The translations under genes were made by a program, and so were the position numbers. From the NCBI GenBank assembly GCA_014649155.1, contig BMSM01000019.1, positions 62,001-126,000 of the forward strand: a DNA stretch of 64,000 nt, in the 5' to 3' direction. A model generated the notes under the pieces. It was given only the letters and a program-made list of their open reading frames with translations, made no database searches and was not told where the DNA came from. This document shows, in pieces, positions 32,549 through 40,461 of the stretch. Origin of the DNA: Streptomyces griseoviridis (GTDB taxonomy: Bacteria > Actinomycetota > Actinomycetes > Streptomycetales > Streptomycetaceae). Every line of letters begins with the position of its first letter. The stretch's first letter is position 1.

Positions 32549-33619
32549 TCAGGGAGCCGGCGCGTGCATCTCGACATCCGTCGTGGTGCTCGGCCGGCTT
32601 TCACTGCGGCTCGCGGATACCGTCACTTCGGCTTCCCCGCATGTGCCGTCGTCCTCGATGGTGCCTTTCACCGGCCCGATCTCACCCTTGCTGTCGGCCC
32701 GGAGTGTGCGCTGTCCGTCGGCGAAGGTGCAGGGGCAGGAGACCGACCCGGAACGCGCGGTGATACGGATGTCCTCGCCGGGCGTGAAACGCCGCCCGGA
32801 AAGGAAGAACGTATCTCCGGGGCGGATCACGGCGGGCTCCGTCCACACCATGGGGGGCAGGCTGTCCCTGGAACTCCGGGAAGGGGCGGAATCCCGGTCC
32901 GGCCCCAGCGTGTCGGAGGGGTTCCCGGTGGCCGTGGTGGACCGATCCGGAGGGCTCGTCGTGCCGTCCGTGTCCGTCGCCAGTTTCACGCCGTTCGTCA
33001 CCGCGCCCACGAGGAGCGTCGCCGCGACGCCGGCCAGGGCCAGTTTCTCGGTCGTCTTCCAGTTCTCCTTCGCGTCGGCGGTCAGGAGCACGTGGGCGGC
33101 GAGGCGCCGTTCGACGTAGAGGAGGAGCAGGGCACTGAGCGCCGCGGTGGCGCCCCGGTTCCAGGTGAGTTCGCGGGTGACCAGGACGACGGCGACCGCC
33201 GCCAGGCAGGCGATCGACAGCAGGCATCGGAGGGCCATGTGGACCCGGTGCGTCAGCAGTTTGTCCGCCAGGGTCGGCTGCGGCACGAGGATGCTCTTGA
33301 TCTCGCGGACGAAGCCCGGGGCGAAGTAGTCGTCGTCCCCCTGGGCCACCAGGTTGATCGAGCTGCGCTTCACGCTCATCTGGAAAAAATTTTGACCAGA
33401 AGCTGCCGCAATCGAAAAAACACGAACGATAGTAGGCGATCCAGCCCTTTGTATGACGGACTCAAGGGACTGTTTCTTATGCTCGTAGCGGCCGCTCGTT
33501 ATGGAGAATTCGATGCGATCGAGAGGGGAGAATTTCTGCTCCACCGCCGCCGTGATGTGGTCGAGTTGAGCCTTGCTGATGGTACGCCCGGCGAGCTTGC
33601 GCCCGAACTTGCACGCCAT
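32549..33619 (-). CDS. Hypothetical membrane protein with extracellular beta domain
   Basis: This 356-residue protein has a cytosolic N-terminal domain of about 130 residues, two membrane hairpins (ALRCLLSIACLAAVAVVLV; AALSALLLLYVERRLAAHVLL) and another segment (LALAGVAATLLVGAVTNGV), a disordered Ser/Thr/Pro linker and a C-terminal IPT/Ig-like domain with PAVIRPGDTFFLSGRRFTPG. Its 5' part (33360-33619) is clearly AT-richer than its 3' part, which suggests recent transfer. The function is unknown; the layout fits a cell-surface sensor or anchor. Confidence 0.65.
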   Translation of the reverse strand: MACKFGRKLAGRTISKAQLDHITAAVEQKFSPLDRIEFSITSGRYEHKKQSLESVIQRAGSPTIVRVFSIAAASGQNFFQMSVKRSSINLVAQGDDDYFAPGFVREIKSILVPQPTLADKLLTHRVHMALRCLLSIACLAAVAVVLVTRELTWNRGATAALSALLLLYVERRLAAHVLLTADAKENWKTTEKLALAGVAATLLVGAVTNGVKLATDTDGTTSPPDRSTTATGNPSDTLGPDRDSAPSRSSRDSLPPMVWTEPAVIRPGDTFFLSGRRFTPGEDIRITARSGSVSCPCTFADGQRTLRADSKGEIGPVKGTIEDDGTCGEAEVTVSASRSESRPSTTTDVEMHAPAP

Positions 33620-34055
33620 TGGACTTTGTGCCTCTCTTTGTGTCAGCCCCGTGCGGCCTGAAGATGCAAAAAATGCAGTCGCCTGGTGAGCGCAGTAAGC
33701 GACTGCTCATTCGCAATGGCTCAGACTGGGCACTGACACGGCTTACTCTGAGTCCGCCTTCACTTTACTGCATCCGATAACAAGCCGTACCTGGCGCCCG
33801 CGCGGCCTCGTGCGCCCCAAAGGTGAATGGACGTCACTTTCCACTTGTTCGATACGGCAAAACGTTTTTTCGGGTGGCTGATCGAGCACATTCCAACGCG
33901 TCCCCACATTCTCGCGCGCGTGCCCGGAACCCAGTGCGTCAAGTGACATGCGTCCGTCCGCTTCGCCGCGAACAAGTGACTGACACCTTCTACGCAGAAC
34001 GGTGTCGCTCCTGCCGATCATGTACGTACTCATGGCGTACGAGGAGGGTCCCGAA
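33620..34055. other. AT-rich intergenic region with an inverted repeat
   Basis: This is one of the lowest-GC stretches of the window and no gene is seen. GCAGTCGC (33675-33682) and GCGACTGC (33699-33706) form an 8-bp inverted repeat upstream of the membrane protein and may be a regulatory site. Confidence 0.45.
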
Positions 34056-34421
34056 ATGGCCACTGAGGACGACCGCCGGACCGAGTGCCGCCCCCTGCGC
34101 CGCCGCGGCGTCCAGCGGCTGGGCCGGGGGCGGTGGGGGAGCGGGCGGTCCGTGTCGGCCGTCACCCGGGAGGACACCGGGCCGGGCGGCGCGTACGCCA
34201 GGCTCGCCGAACTCGGCCACGAGCCGGTGCCCGAGGAGATCCGCTCCCGCATGCCGTCGAGGGACGAGGCCGACCGGCTGAGACTGGCCGCCGGCACCCC
34301 GGTCGTCCTCGTGTGCCGTACGGCCTTCATGGCGGAGGGCCGGGCCGTCGAGGTCAACGAGATGACCCTGGACGCCTCTTCGTACGTCCTGGAGTACGAC
34401 TTCGACGCCGCCCCGAGCTGA
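34056..34421 (+). pseudogene. Truncated GntR regulator: UTRA fragment without DNA-binding domain
   Basis: This 121-residue frame has GAGGAGGG 7 nt before ATG 34056. It contains the linker of KorSA-like regulators (RRGVQRLGRGRWGSGRSV) directly joined to the end of a UTRA domain (GGAYARLAELGHEPVPEEI, VVLVCRTAFMAEGRAVEV, SSYVLEYDF). The winged helix and the middle of the UTRA domain are missing. It is best read as an internally deleted copy of an element-borne GntR gene, although it could still be translated. Confidence 0.65.
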
Positions 34422-34661
34422 ATTCGACCCGCCCCGCGGCGCCCATCGAGCCGACCGCGACGGAGGCGGCGCCGCGCTGCCGGAGCCGCCGGTGCTGTCG
34501 TCCGGGTGGTGATGCCGAAGGGGTACCGACTCACGCTCCTTGAGGACTGCGGGGCCGGACGCCCGGCCGTCGGGCCCGGCACGTCGTTCCGTCCGTCTCC
34601 CCTCTCCCGTCTCCCCGCCCGAACACGCCTGTCGCGCGCCCCGGAGTCGTAGGGTGCCCCG

Positions 34662-35255
34662 GTGACGACGACGGAACAGCCGCCCGCCGTGCGGGCGTTC
34701 GGAACCGAGGTCGGTGCCCTGGTGTGCGTGGGCCTCGCCCTTCTCGTGAGCTGGGGCGGGTTCCTGGTGCTCGTGGCGGGGCGGGTGGTGCCCGGGTGGG
34801 GGATGGGGGCCGGGTTCGTCCTGGGCGGGCTGCTGCTCCTGCGGCTCGGCGCGGTCGCGTCCCGGGCGGGGTCCCGGGAGGGAGTCCGGAGGGTGCCCCG
34901 CTGGGCGCTCGTCACCGCGGCCGGCGTCGGCGGGGCCGGGGTGCTGTTCGCCGCCGCCGGGGACCTGCTGAACGAGGCCGAGTACTACGTCCTGGAGCCG
35001 GCCGGGCCCGGCGGTTGCCGGGTCGTCGTGCGGGAGACGTCCTTCCTCGTCATCGGGAACGGTGAGGCGTACCGCACGGGGTTCGGCGGGCTGGGATGGC
35101 GGGTCGGGGGGTGGACCGTCGATGACGGATACCGGCCGATTCGGGCCGGTACGTACGAGCTGACCTGGGGGTACGGCGGAGGCGTCCTCAGTGTGGGCGG
35201 CACCGGCACCGACCCCGTGGTGCGGTCCGACCTGCCCTTGATCAACTGCGATTGA
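34662..35255 (+). CDS. Hypothetical membrane protein
   Basis: This 197-residue protein has three membrane segments in its first 110 residues (LVCVGLALLVSWGGFLVLVA; GAGFVLGGLLLLRLGAV; ALVTAAGVGGAGVLFAAAGD) and an extracytoplasmic beta-rich domain of about 85 residues (YVLEPAGPGGCRVVVRETSF, YELTWGYGGGVL, ending INCD). Two Cys residues in the outer domain may form a disulphide. TAGGGT at 34650-34655 lies 6 nt before GTG 34662, so translation is probably leaderless. No family is recognised. Confidence 0.7.
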   Translation: MTTTEQPPAVRAFGTEVGALVCVGLALLVSWGGFLVLVAGRVVPGWGMGAGFVLGGLLLLRLGAVASRAGSREGVRRVPRWALVTAAGVGGAGVLFAAAGDLLNEAEYYVLEPAGPGGCRVVVRETSFLVIGNGEAYRTGFGGLGWRVGGWTVDDGYRPIRAGTYELTWGYGGGVLSVGGTGTDPVVRSDLPLINCD

Positions 35256-35314
35256 GGCGTTCCCGTGTTCCGCCGGAGACCCGCCGGCCGCGGGGGCGGG
35301 TCATACTGAGGACA

Positions 35315-35530
35315 ATGACGAAGCCACTGAAGCGCCATCTGCCCACCAGTCCCTTCAAGGCCCCGGTCGCCCCGCCGCCCAAGGAGTTCGCCGTGGGCGA
35401 CCAGGTCACACACGACATGTACGGCCTCGGCCGGGTCATCGGCATCGAGGACGGCATCGCCGCCCTCGTCGACTTCGGCTCGGCCCGCCAGCGCATCCTG
35501 AGCCCCTACTCCAAGATGAGCAAGCTCTAG
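35315..35530 (+). CDS. Stand-alone PcrA/UvrD C-terminal Tudor-like protein
   Basis: This 71-residue protein has a flexible N-terminus and a single domain, FAVGDQVTHDMYGLGRVIGI, then ALVDFGSARQRILSPYSKMSKL. It resembles the C-terminal Tudor-like domain of PcrA/UvrD helicases (GDRVxHxxFGxGxVxxxxG...VDFG...LxxxYAPLxKL), which contacts RNA polymerase, and more distantly the CarD/TRCF interaction domain. ATG 35315 has GAGGACA just upstream. It appears to be a conserved Streptomyces protein, and a role with RNA polymerase is inferred from the domain only. Confidence 0.75.
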   Translation: MTKPLKRHLPTSPFKAPVAPPPKEFAVGDQVTHDMYGLGRVIGIEDGIAALVDFGSARQRILSPYSKMSKL

Positions 35531-35550
35531 GACCGCTCGCCCCACCGGTA

Positions 35551-35751
35551 ATGAACGGGAGACCTCTCATCGACTCGACCTCGCTGTTCTCCGCTCCCGA
35601 GGGAGCGCACAGCCACGCCACCGCGGCCTCGCCGCCGCCGGTGACCAACCCCTTCCTGACTCCGGACCTCGGCCCGGAGGAGGACGGGTACTTCCCGGCG
35701 GACGAGGAGCCGGCCTCCTTCCCGGAGCCGGGGAGGAGCAGGACACGCTAG
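35551..35751 (+). CDS. Possible small hypothetical protein
   Basis: This 66-residue frame has GC-rich third positions as a true gene would, but no ribosome-binding site and no recognisable motif (SLFSAPEGAHSHATAASPPP, then NPFLTPDLGPEEDGYFPADE). It may be a short disordered protein following the Tudor-like gene. Confidence 0.35.
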   Translation: MNGRPLIDSTSLFSAPEGAHSHATAASPPPVTNPFLTPDLGPEEDGYFPADEEPASFPEPGRSRTR

Positions 35752-35842
35752 CGCCGGCTGTATCGGCGCCCAGGACCGCCGGCCGGGCCAGGGCGGAGAC
35801 GGCCAGGGCGACGACGTGGAGCACCGGGGGCCTCCGTGACCC

Positions 35843-35899
35843 GAACGACGGACGACGGACGGCGGACGACGGACGGCGGACGGCGGACGCGGACGACGG
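35843..35899. repeat. Tandem GACGGACG-type microsatellite
   Basis: CGACGGACGACGGACGGCGG and close variants repeat in 7-base steps for about 57 bases. It lies in the otherwise gene-free 35752-36061 stretch, so repeat-number change would not affect a protein. Confidence 0.7.
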
Positions 35900-36061
35900 C
35901 TCACGGCCCCCTTGCCCCCGCCCCGGACCGTGGACGGACGCCGTCGCCCGTCCACCAGACGCTCAGCCGGGCGGAACGTGGGACAACCGTCCCTGACTGT
36001 CCACCCGTATTCCCGCACAGCTTGTCACCGACTCCAAGCCCGCTCAGCACGACGGTGCAGG

Positions 36062-36310
36062 TCACACCGTGAGCGGGACCTCGTGGATCTCGTCGGCGCG
36101 GTGACCCGCCCGGGTGTGGACCCGCTGCACCGCGTCCGCGGACGGCGCCTCGGAGAGGCAGTAGACCGTGCCGGAGGCCGGGTCCGCCCAGGCCCGTTCG
36201 AAGTGCACCCGCTCGTCCCCCTCGACGGCCAGGTCCGCCTGGTGGGCCTCGTGGAGCTGGTCGGCGGTGATGCCGTGCATCCCGTGATGGACGTCCATGA
36301 AGTGAGCCAT
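36062..36310 (-). CDS. SCO4226-like nickel-binding DUF4242 protein
   Basis: This 82-residue protein (MAHFMDVHHGMHGITADQLH, GTVYCLSEAPSADAVQRVH, HRADEIHEVPLTV) is rich in His and matches DUF4242, whose S. coelicolor member SCO4226 was shown by crystallography to bind nickel in a ferredoxin-like fold. The MDVHHGM segment and the later His/Cys residues are the probable ligands. It lies two genes from phoU, as in S. coelicolor. The role in nickel handling in the cell is not established. Confidence 0.85.
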   Translation of the reverse strand: MAHFMDVHHGMHGITADQLHEAHQADLAVEGDERVHFERAWADPASGTVYCLSEAPSADAVQRVHTRAGHRADEIHEVPLTV

Positions 36311-36452
36311 GACCTCGCACCTCCCGCGTGCGTGTGCGTACGCCCCCTCCCCTCCATGGTGCGTCCGGTACGCGGAGCGGGGCGACCCCGGACGCGGCGG
36401 AGGGCCCCGGCGTCCACCGGGGCCCTCCGCCGTACGCTCGCGCGTCGGCCCG

Positions 36453-36608
36453 TCAGCCGCACTGGCAGGGATTGCCCGACTGACAGCCGCAACCGCAGCC
36501 CGAGCCGCAGCCGCAGGAAGCGATCAGCGGCAGGCTCCGGAGATCGGCGGGCTGCTCGGTCCGGCGCTCCTGCGCGGGGTCGGGCGTCGTGCTGGGGGAT
36601 TCGGCCAT
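36453..36608 (-). CDS. 51-residue cysteine-rich peptide
   Basis: A short gene reads MAESPSTTPDPAQERRTEQP at the start and ends in a cluster SCGCGSGCGCGCQSGNPCQCG with seven Cys in 21 residues, mostly in Cys-Gly repeats. AGGAGGG immediately upstream of ATG 36608 is a strong ribosome-binding site. The Cys tail is metallothionein-like and could bind soft metal ions, which fits the nickel-binding neighbour at 36062-36310. A cytosolic post-translationally modified precursor is a second possibility. No helper enzymes are nearby. Confidence 0.7.
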   Translation of the reverse strand: MAESPSTTPDPAQERRTEQPADLRSLPLIASCGCGSGCGCGCQSGNPCQCG

Positions 36609-36739
36609 GGTCCCTCCTGAGAGTGGTGCCTGGGCCCATTGGACGCCCGGGGCGGTGGTCGCATCAACGGCGCACTGAGGCGCCGCCGCGCGCCCCGGCG
36701 CAGCGACCGCACGCCCTCACGGCGGCGCGAACCGCCCGC

Positions 36740-37429
36740 TCAGGCGCCCTCCACTCCCGTCGTCGGCTGGATGTCGGCCTGGAGCTCGTCCGCGTGCTCG
36801 CCGGTGACCAGGTACACCACCCGCTTGGCCACGGCCACCGCGTGGTCCGCGTACCGCTCGTAGTAGCGGCCCAGCAGCGTCACGTCGACGGCCGTCTCGA
36901 TGCCGTGCTTCCACTTCTCCTCCATCAGGTGCTGGAAGAGGGTGCGGTGCAGCAGGTCCATCTCGTCGTCGTCCTGCTCCAGCTGGAGCGCCAGGTCGAC
37001 GTCCTTGGTGATGATCACCTCGGCCGCCTTCGCCATCAGGCGCTGCGCGAGCTGCCCCATCTCCAGGATGGTGGCGTGCAGGTCCTGCGGGACCGCGCGC
37101 TGCGGGTACCGCAGCCGGGCCAGCTTGGCCACGTGCTGGGCCAGGTCGCCCGAGCGCTCCAGGTCGGCCGACATGCGCAGCGACGTGACGACGATCCGCA
37201 GGTCCGTCGCCACCGGCTGCTGCCGGGCCAGCAGGGCTATCGCCTTCGCCTCCAGGTCGTGCTGGAGCTCGTCGACCTTCTGGTCGGCCTCGATCACGCT
37301 CTCGGCCAGCTTCAGGTCGGAGTCGAGGATGGCGGTCGTGGCGCGCCCGATCGCCGACCCGACCAGCCGGGCCATCTCCACCAGACCGTCGCCGATCGAG
37401 TCCAGTTCCTCGTGGTACGCGTCCCGCAT
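36740..37429 (-). CDS. phoU: Phosphate system regulator PhoU
   Basis: This 229-residue protein consists of two PhoU three-helix bundles with the metal-binding motif E/DxxxD repeated: LERSGDLAQHVAKLARL in the first half and RYYERYADHAVAVAKRV in the second. PhoU damps PhoR activity and, with the Pst transporter, tells the cell about phosphate supply. It is divergent from phoR-phoP, and the PHO box at 37557-37589 lies between them. In S. coelicolor, phoU (SCO4228) is PhoP-dependent. ATG 37429 (MRDAYHEELDSIGDGLVEMA) is the family start. Confidence 0.95.
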   Translation of the reverse strand: MRDAYHEELDSIGDGLVEMARLVGSAIGRATTAILDSDLKLAESVIEADQKVDELQHDLEAKAIALLARQQPVATDLRIVVTSLRMSADLERSGDLAQHVAKLARLRYPQRAVPQDLHATILEMGQLAQRLMAKAAEVIITKDVDLALQLEQDDDEMDLLHRTLFQHLMEEKWKHGIETAVDVTLLGRYYERYADHAVAVAKRVVYLVTGEHADELQADIQPTTGVEGA

Positions 37430-37450
37430 CTTCGGTTCCCTCTCGTACGT

Positions 37451-37503
37451 CCTGCCAGGGGGTTCCCTGCCAGGGGGCTCCTGTCAGGGGCTCCTGTCAG
37501 GGT
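37451..37503. repeat. Degenerate 15-bp repeats in the phoU leader
   Basis: CTGCCAGGGGGTTCC, CTGCCAGGGGGCTCC, and TGTCAGGGGCTCC, followed by TGTCAGGG, form four decaying direct repeats between the PHO box and the phoU start codon. They may be slippage products or a binding array. Confidence 0.6.
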
Positions 37504-37556
37504 GTCGTGACTCCCACGCTTCCACGTTCCGGCTCGTACGCGTCCGTTTCCGGCAT

Positions 37557-37589
37557 CTCAAATGAACCGGTACTGGCTCCAAGGTGAAC
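37557..37589 (-). promoter_or_regulatory. PHO box (PhoP-binding direct repeats)
   Basis: Read on the minus strand, three 11-bp units follow each other: GTTCACCTTGG, AGCCAGTACCG, GTTCATTTGAG. The outer two match the Streptomyces PHO-box consensus G(G/T)TCAYYYRSG, and the middle is degenerate, as is common. The site lies between phoU and phoR-phoP and would let PhoP control both, as reported for S. coelicolor. Confidence 0.85.
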
Positions 37590-37662
37590 TCTGGGCGACG
37601 AGTGTTCGAGGTCGCACCCCGAGGGCTTCGGCGGGGCGGTACGCCATGCCTAACCTGGTCGC

Positions 37663-38979
37663 ATGGACGTGAACGCGGCGGTCGCCGCAGTGGCAGCGAT
37701 CGCCGGAGCACTCACCGGCGTCATCGCCATGCTCGCGTTCCGCTGGAGCGAGCGCGACCAGAAGCGCCCCACCCGCACCTCGCTGCACACCGACCCGGTG
37801 CTGCCGCCGGGGGTGGACACCGTCCTGTCGGTCCTCAGGTCCTCCGCCGTCGTGCTCGACGAGGAGGACGCCGTGGTCAAGGCCAGCTCGGCGGCGTACG
37901 CCCTCGGGCTGGTCCGCGGCGGCAAGCTCGCCGTCGACCCGATGCTGCAGATGGCCCGGGACACCCGGCGGGACGGCGAGATACGCCAGGTCGAGCTGGA
38001 CCTGCCGCGGCGCGGCACCGGACGCGGCGAGGCGCTCGCCGTCTCCGCGCGGGTCGCGCCGCTCGGCTCCCGGCTGGTGCTCCTCCTCGTCGAGGACCTC
38101 ACCGAGGCCCGGCGCATAGAAGCGGTACGGCGCGACTTCGTCGCCAATGTGAGCCACGAGCTGAAGACGCCGGTCGGCGCGCTCTCCCTGCTGTCCGAGG
38201 CCGTCATGGACGCCTACGACGACCCGGAGGCCGTCACCCGGTTCGCCGGGCGCATGCAGATCGAGGCCACCCGGCTCACCAACCTCGTACAGGAACTGAT
38301 CGACCTCTCCCGGGTCCAGAACGACGACCCGCTGGAGGACGCCGAACCGGTGACGGTCGACGAACTGGTCGCCGAGGCCATCGACCGCTGCCGGCACGCG
38401 GCCGGGACCAAGCAGATCACCATGGCCGCCGGCGGCACCGCCGACCTGTGGGTGCACGGCAACCGCGGCCAGCTCGCCGCCGCCCTCGGCAACCTGGTCG
38501 AGAACGCCGTCAACTACTCCCCGGCCCGCACCCGCGTCGGCATCGCCGCCCGGCGGGTCGCCGGCGCCGGCGGTGACATGATCGAGGTCGCCGTGACCGA
38601 CCAGGGCATCGGCATCTCCGACAAGGACAAGGAGCGCATCTTCGAGCGCTTCTACCGCGTCGACCCCGCCCGCTCCCGGGCGACCGGCGGCACCGGCCTG
38701 GGGCTCGCGATCGTCAAGCACGTGGCCGCCTCGCACGGCGGGGAGGTCACGGTGTGGAGCGCCGAGAACCAGGGCTCCACCTTCACCCTGCGGCTGCCGG
38801 AGGCGGGCTCGTCCCGCGACCGCGCGCGGCACCGCCCCGACCACGACCGCTCCGCCCTCGCCGACGACGCCGAGGACCCCGAGGACGGCCGGTCCGCCGC
38901 GTCCCCGGTCACACCCCCCGCCGCACCCCCTGCCACATCCGCGTACGCATCGCTTCCCGCTCCGGAGGTCCTTCCGTGA
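37663..38979 (+). CDS. phoR: Sensor histidine kinase PhoR (SenX3-like)
   Basis: This 438-residue kinase has one N-terminal membrane segment (AAVAAVAAIAGALTGVIAML), a PAS-like domain (residues about 55-145), a HisKA domain with the phosphorylated His165 in NVSHELKTPVG, and a HATPase with N-box NLVENAVNYSP, G1 DQGIGIS, F-box FERFYRVD and G2 GGTGLGLAIVKH. It phosphorylates PhoP when phosphate is short. TAACCT at 37651-37656, 6 nt before ATG 37663, indicates a leaderless mRNA. The gene overlaps phoP by 4 bases (GTGA). Confidence 0.95.
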   Translation: MDVNAAVAAVAAIAGALTGVIAMLAFRWSERDQKRPTRTSLHTDPVLPPGVDTVLSVLRSSAVVLDEEDAVVKASSAAYALGLVRGGKLAVDPMLQMARDTRRDGEIRQVELDLPRRGTGRGEALAVSARVAPLGSRLVLLLVEDLTEARRIEAVRRDFVANVSHELKTPVGALSLLSEAVMDAYDDPEAVTRFAGRMQIEATRLTNLVQELIDLSRVQNDDPLEDAEPVTVDELVAEAIDRCRHAAGTKQITMAAGGTADLWVHGNRGQLAAALGNLVENAVNYSPARTRVGIAARRVAGAGGDMIEVAVTDQGIGISDKDKERIFERFYRVDPARSRATGGTGLGLAIVKHVAASHGGEVTVWSAENQGSTFTLRLPEAGSSRDRARHRPDHDRSALADDAEDPEDGRSAASPVTPPAAPPATSAYASLPAPEVLP

Positions 38980-39656
38980 CCCGTGTGCTCGTCGTCGAGG
39001 ACGAGGAGTCCTTCTCCGACGCCCTGTCGTACATGCTCCGCAAAGAGGGCTTCGAGGTCGCCGTCGCGACCACGGGGCCCGACGGGCTCGACGAGTTCGA
39101 GCGCAACGGCGCCGACCTCGTCCTCCTCGACCTGATGCTGCCCGGCCTGCCGGGCACCGAGGTCTGCCGCCAGCTCCGCGGCAGGTCCAACGTCCCGGTG
39201 ATCATGGTGACCGCCAAGGACAGCGAGATCGACAAGGTCGTCGGCCTGGAGATAGGGGCCGACGACTACGTCACCAAGCCCTTCTCCTCCCGCGAACTGG
39301 TCGCCCGCATCCGCGCCGTCCTGCGCCGCCGCGGCGAGCCGGAGGAGGTCACCCCGGCCGCGCTGGAGGCCGGCCCGGTCCGGATGGACGTCGACCGGCA
39401 CGTGGTGACCGTGGCCGGCGCCAAGATCGACCTGCCGCTCAAGGAGTTCGACCTGCTGGAGATGCTGCTGCGCAACGCCGGCCGGGTGCTGACCCGGATG
39501 CAGCTCATCGACCGGGTCTGGGGCGCCGACTACGTCGGTGACACCAAGACCCTCGACGTCCACGTCAAGCGGCTGCGCGCCAAGATCGAGCCGGACCCGG
39601 GCGCGCCGCGCTACCTGGTCACGGTCCGCGGCCTCGGCTACAAGTTCGAGCCGTAG
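38976..39656 (+). CDS. phoP: Response regulator PhoP
   Basis: This 226-residue OmpR-type regulator has a receiver domain with acidic pocket VVEDEES and phospho-acceptor Asp52 in LLDLMLPG, Lys in YVTKPFSS, and a C-terminal winged helix (LPLKEFDLLEMLLRNAGRVL, TLDVHVKRLRAKIE). It controls phosphate scavenging, antibiotic production and development in Streptomyces. GGAGG at 38964-38968 precedes GTG 38976, which overlaps the phoR stop. A strong hairpin terminator follows. The lipoprotein gene downstream is convergent. Confidence 0.95.
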   Translation: MTRVLVVEDEESFSDALSYMLRKEGFEVAVATTGPDGLDEFERNGADLVLLDLMLPGLPGTEVCRQLRGRSNVPVIMVTAKDSEIDKVVGLEIGADDYVTKPFSSRELVARIRAVLRRRGEPEEVTPAALEAGPVRMDVDRHVVTVAGAKIDLPLKEFDLLEMLLRNAGRVLTRMQLIDRVWGADYVGDTKTLDVHVKRLRAKIEPDPGAPRYLVTVRGLGYKFEP

Positions 39657-39680
39657 ACCGGCGGCGCGGCGCGCGCCCCG

Positions 39681-39733
39681 CACGCCGAAGGGCGGGACCC
39701 CCGGTGAGTCCGGGGGTCCCGCCCTTCGGCGTG
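39681..39733. terminator. Bidirectional terminator between phoP and the lipoprotein gene
   Basis: Two 24-bp arms (39681-39704 and 39710-39733) are perfectly complementary around a TGAGT loop. It has no T-run, as is usual in Streptomyces, and serves two convergent genes. Confidence 0.9.
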
Positions 39734-39750
39734 GTGCGGCCGTACGCGGC

Positions 39751-40461
39751 TCAGTGGCCGGCGTCCTCCGCGTCGGCGGAGACGCTGGCGGAGGCCGCGT
39801 CGGTCGGGGTGCCCGACTCCGGGCCGTCCGACTCGCCGGCCTCGTCGCCGGGCCGGCCCGACGCGGGGCCGGACGGCTCGCTCTCGGTCTCCTCGTCGGC
39901 GGTGGCGGTCGACGTGGCCGGGTCCCGGGTCTCGTCCGGTGCCGTCGGGACGTCGCTCGGGCCCCAGCCGGTGAAGTAGCTCTCGGCCGGGACGACGAAC
40001 GCCTTCAGGCTGACGTCGCCGGTCTTGCTGAAGGTGAAGGTGATCTTCTGCGCGTTGCCGTCCTGGACGGCCTCGCGGCTGCTGGGCAGCGTGGCGGCGG
40101 CGTTGCCCTCGCCGCCGACGATCAGGGAACCGCCGGCCGGGATGGTGAGGTCCTTGCCCTCGGCGGGCTTCAGCTCGGCGGTCTTGCCGGTGCCGTCGAC
40201 GCGGATCGACTCCAGCTTCTGATCGGTGGAGCCGCTGTTGAAGAAGGTGGCGGAGACGGCGGCCGGGCCGGTCGACTCCAGGTCGGGCTGGGTGATGACG
40301 ATCGCGTTCTGGATCTTGATGTCGCCGACGGACGTCGCCGCGTTGTCCGGCTTGATCTCCAGCGTCTGGGCGCCATTGCCGGCACCGCACGCGGCGAGCG
40401 AGGCGATCGAGAACGCGATGGCGGCGGCGGCGAGGGCGCCGCGTCGAAGGCTGCTGCTCAC
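39751..40461 (-). CDS. Secreted lipoprotein, copper-chaperone-like fold (DUF461)
   Basis: This 236-residue protein has a lipoprotein signal peptide with lipobox SLAAC at residues 21-25, a beta domain of about 125 residues similar to PCuAC/DUF461 (AVSATFFNSGSTDQKLESIR, LTIPAGGSLIVGGEG, ITFTFSKTGDVSLKAFVVP) and an acidic disordered tail. The His/Met copper ligands of true PCuAC are not obvious, so copper binding is uncertain. It is anchored on the outside of the membrane. The gene is convergent with phoP and conserved next to it in Streptomyces, as far as I recall. Confidence 0.75.
   Translation of the reverse strand: MSSSLRRGALAAAAIAFSIASLAACGAGNGAQTLEIKPDNAATSVGDIKIQNAIVITQPDLESTGPAAVSATFFNSGSTDQKLESIRVDGTGKTAELKPAEGKDLTIPAGGSLIVGGEGNAAATLPSSREAVQDGNAQKITFTFSKTGDVSLKAFVVPAESYFTGWGPSDVPTAPDETRDPATSTATADEETESEPSGPASGRPGDEAGESDGPESGTPTDAASASVSADAEDAGH

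Noticed and set aside
36025..36639. 204-codon minus-strand frame across the nickel protein and Cys-rich peptide
   Set aside because: It is Arg-rich shadow and conflicts with two genes that have good start signals.
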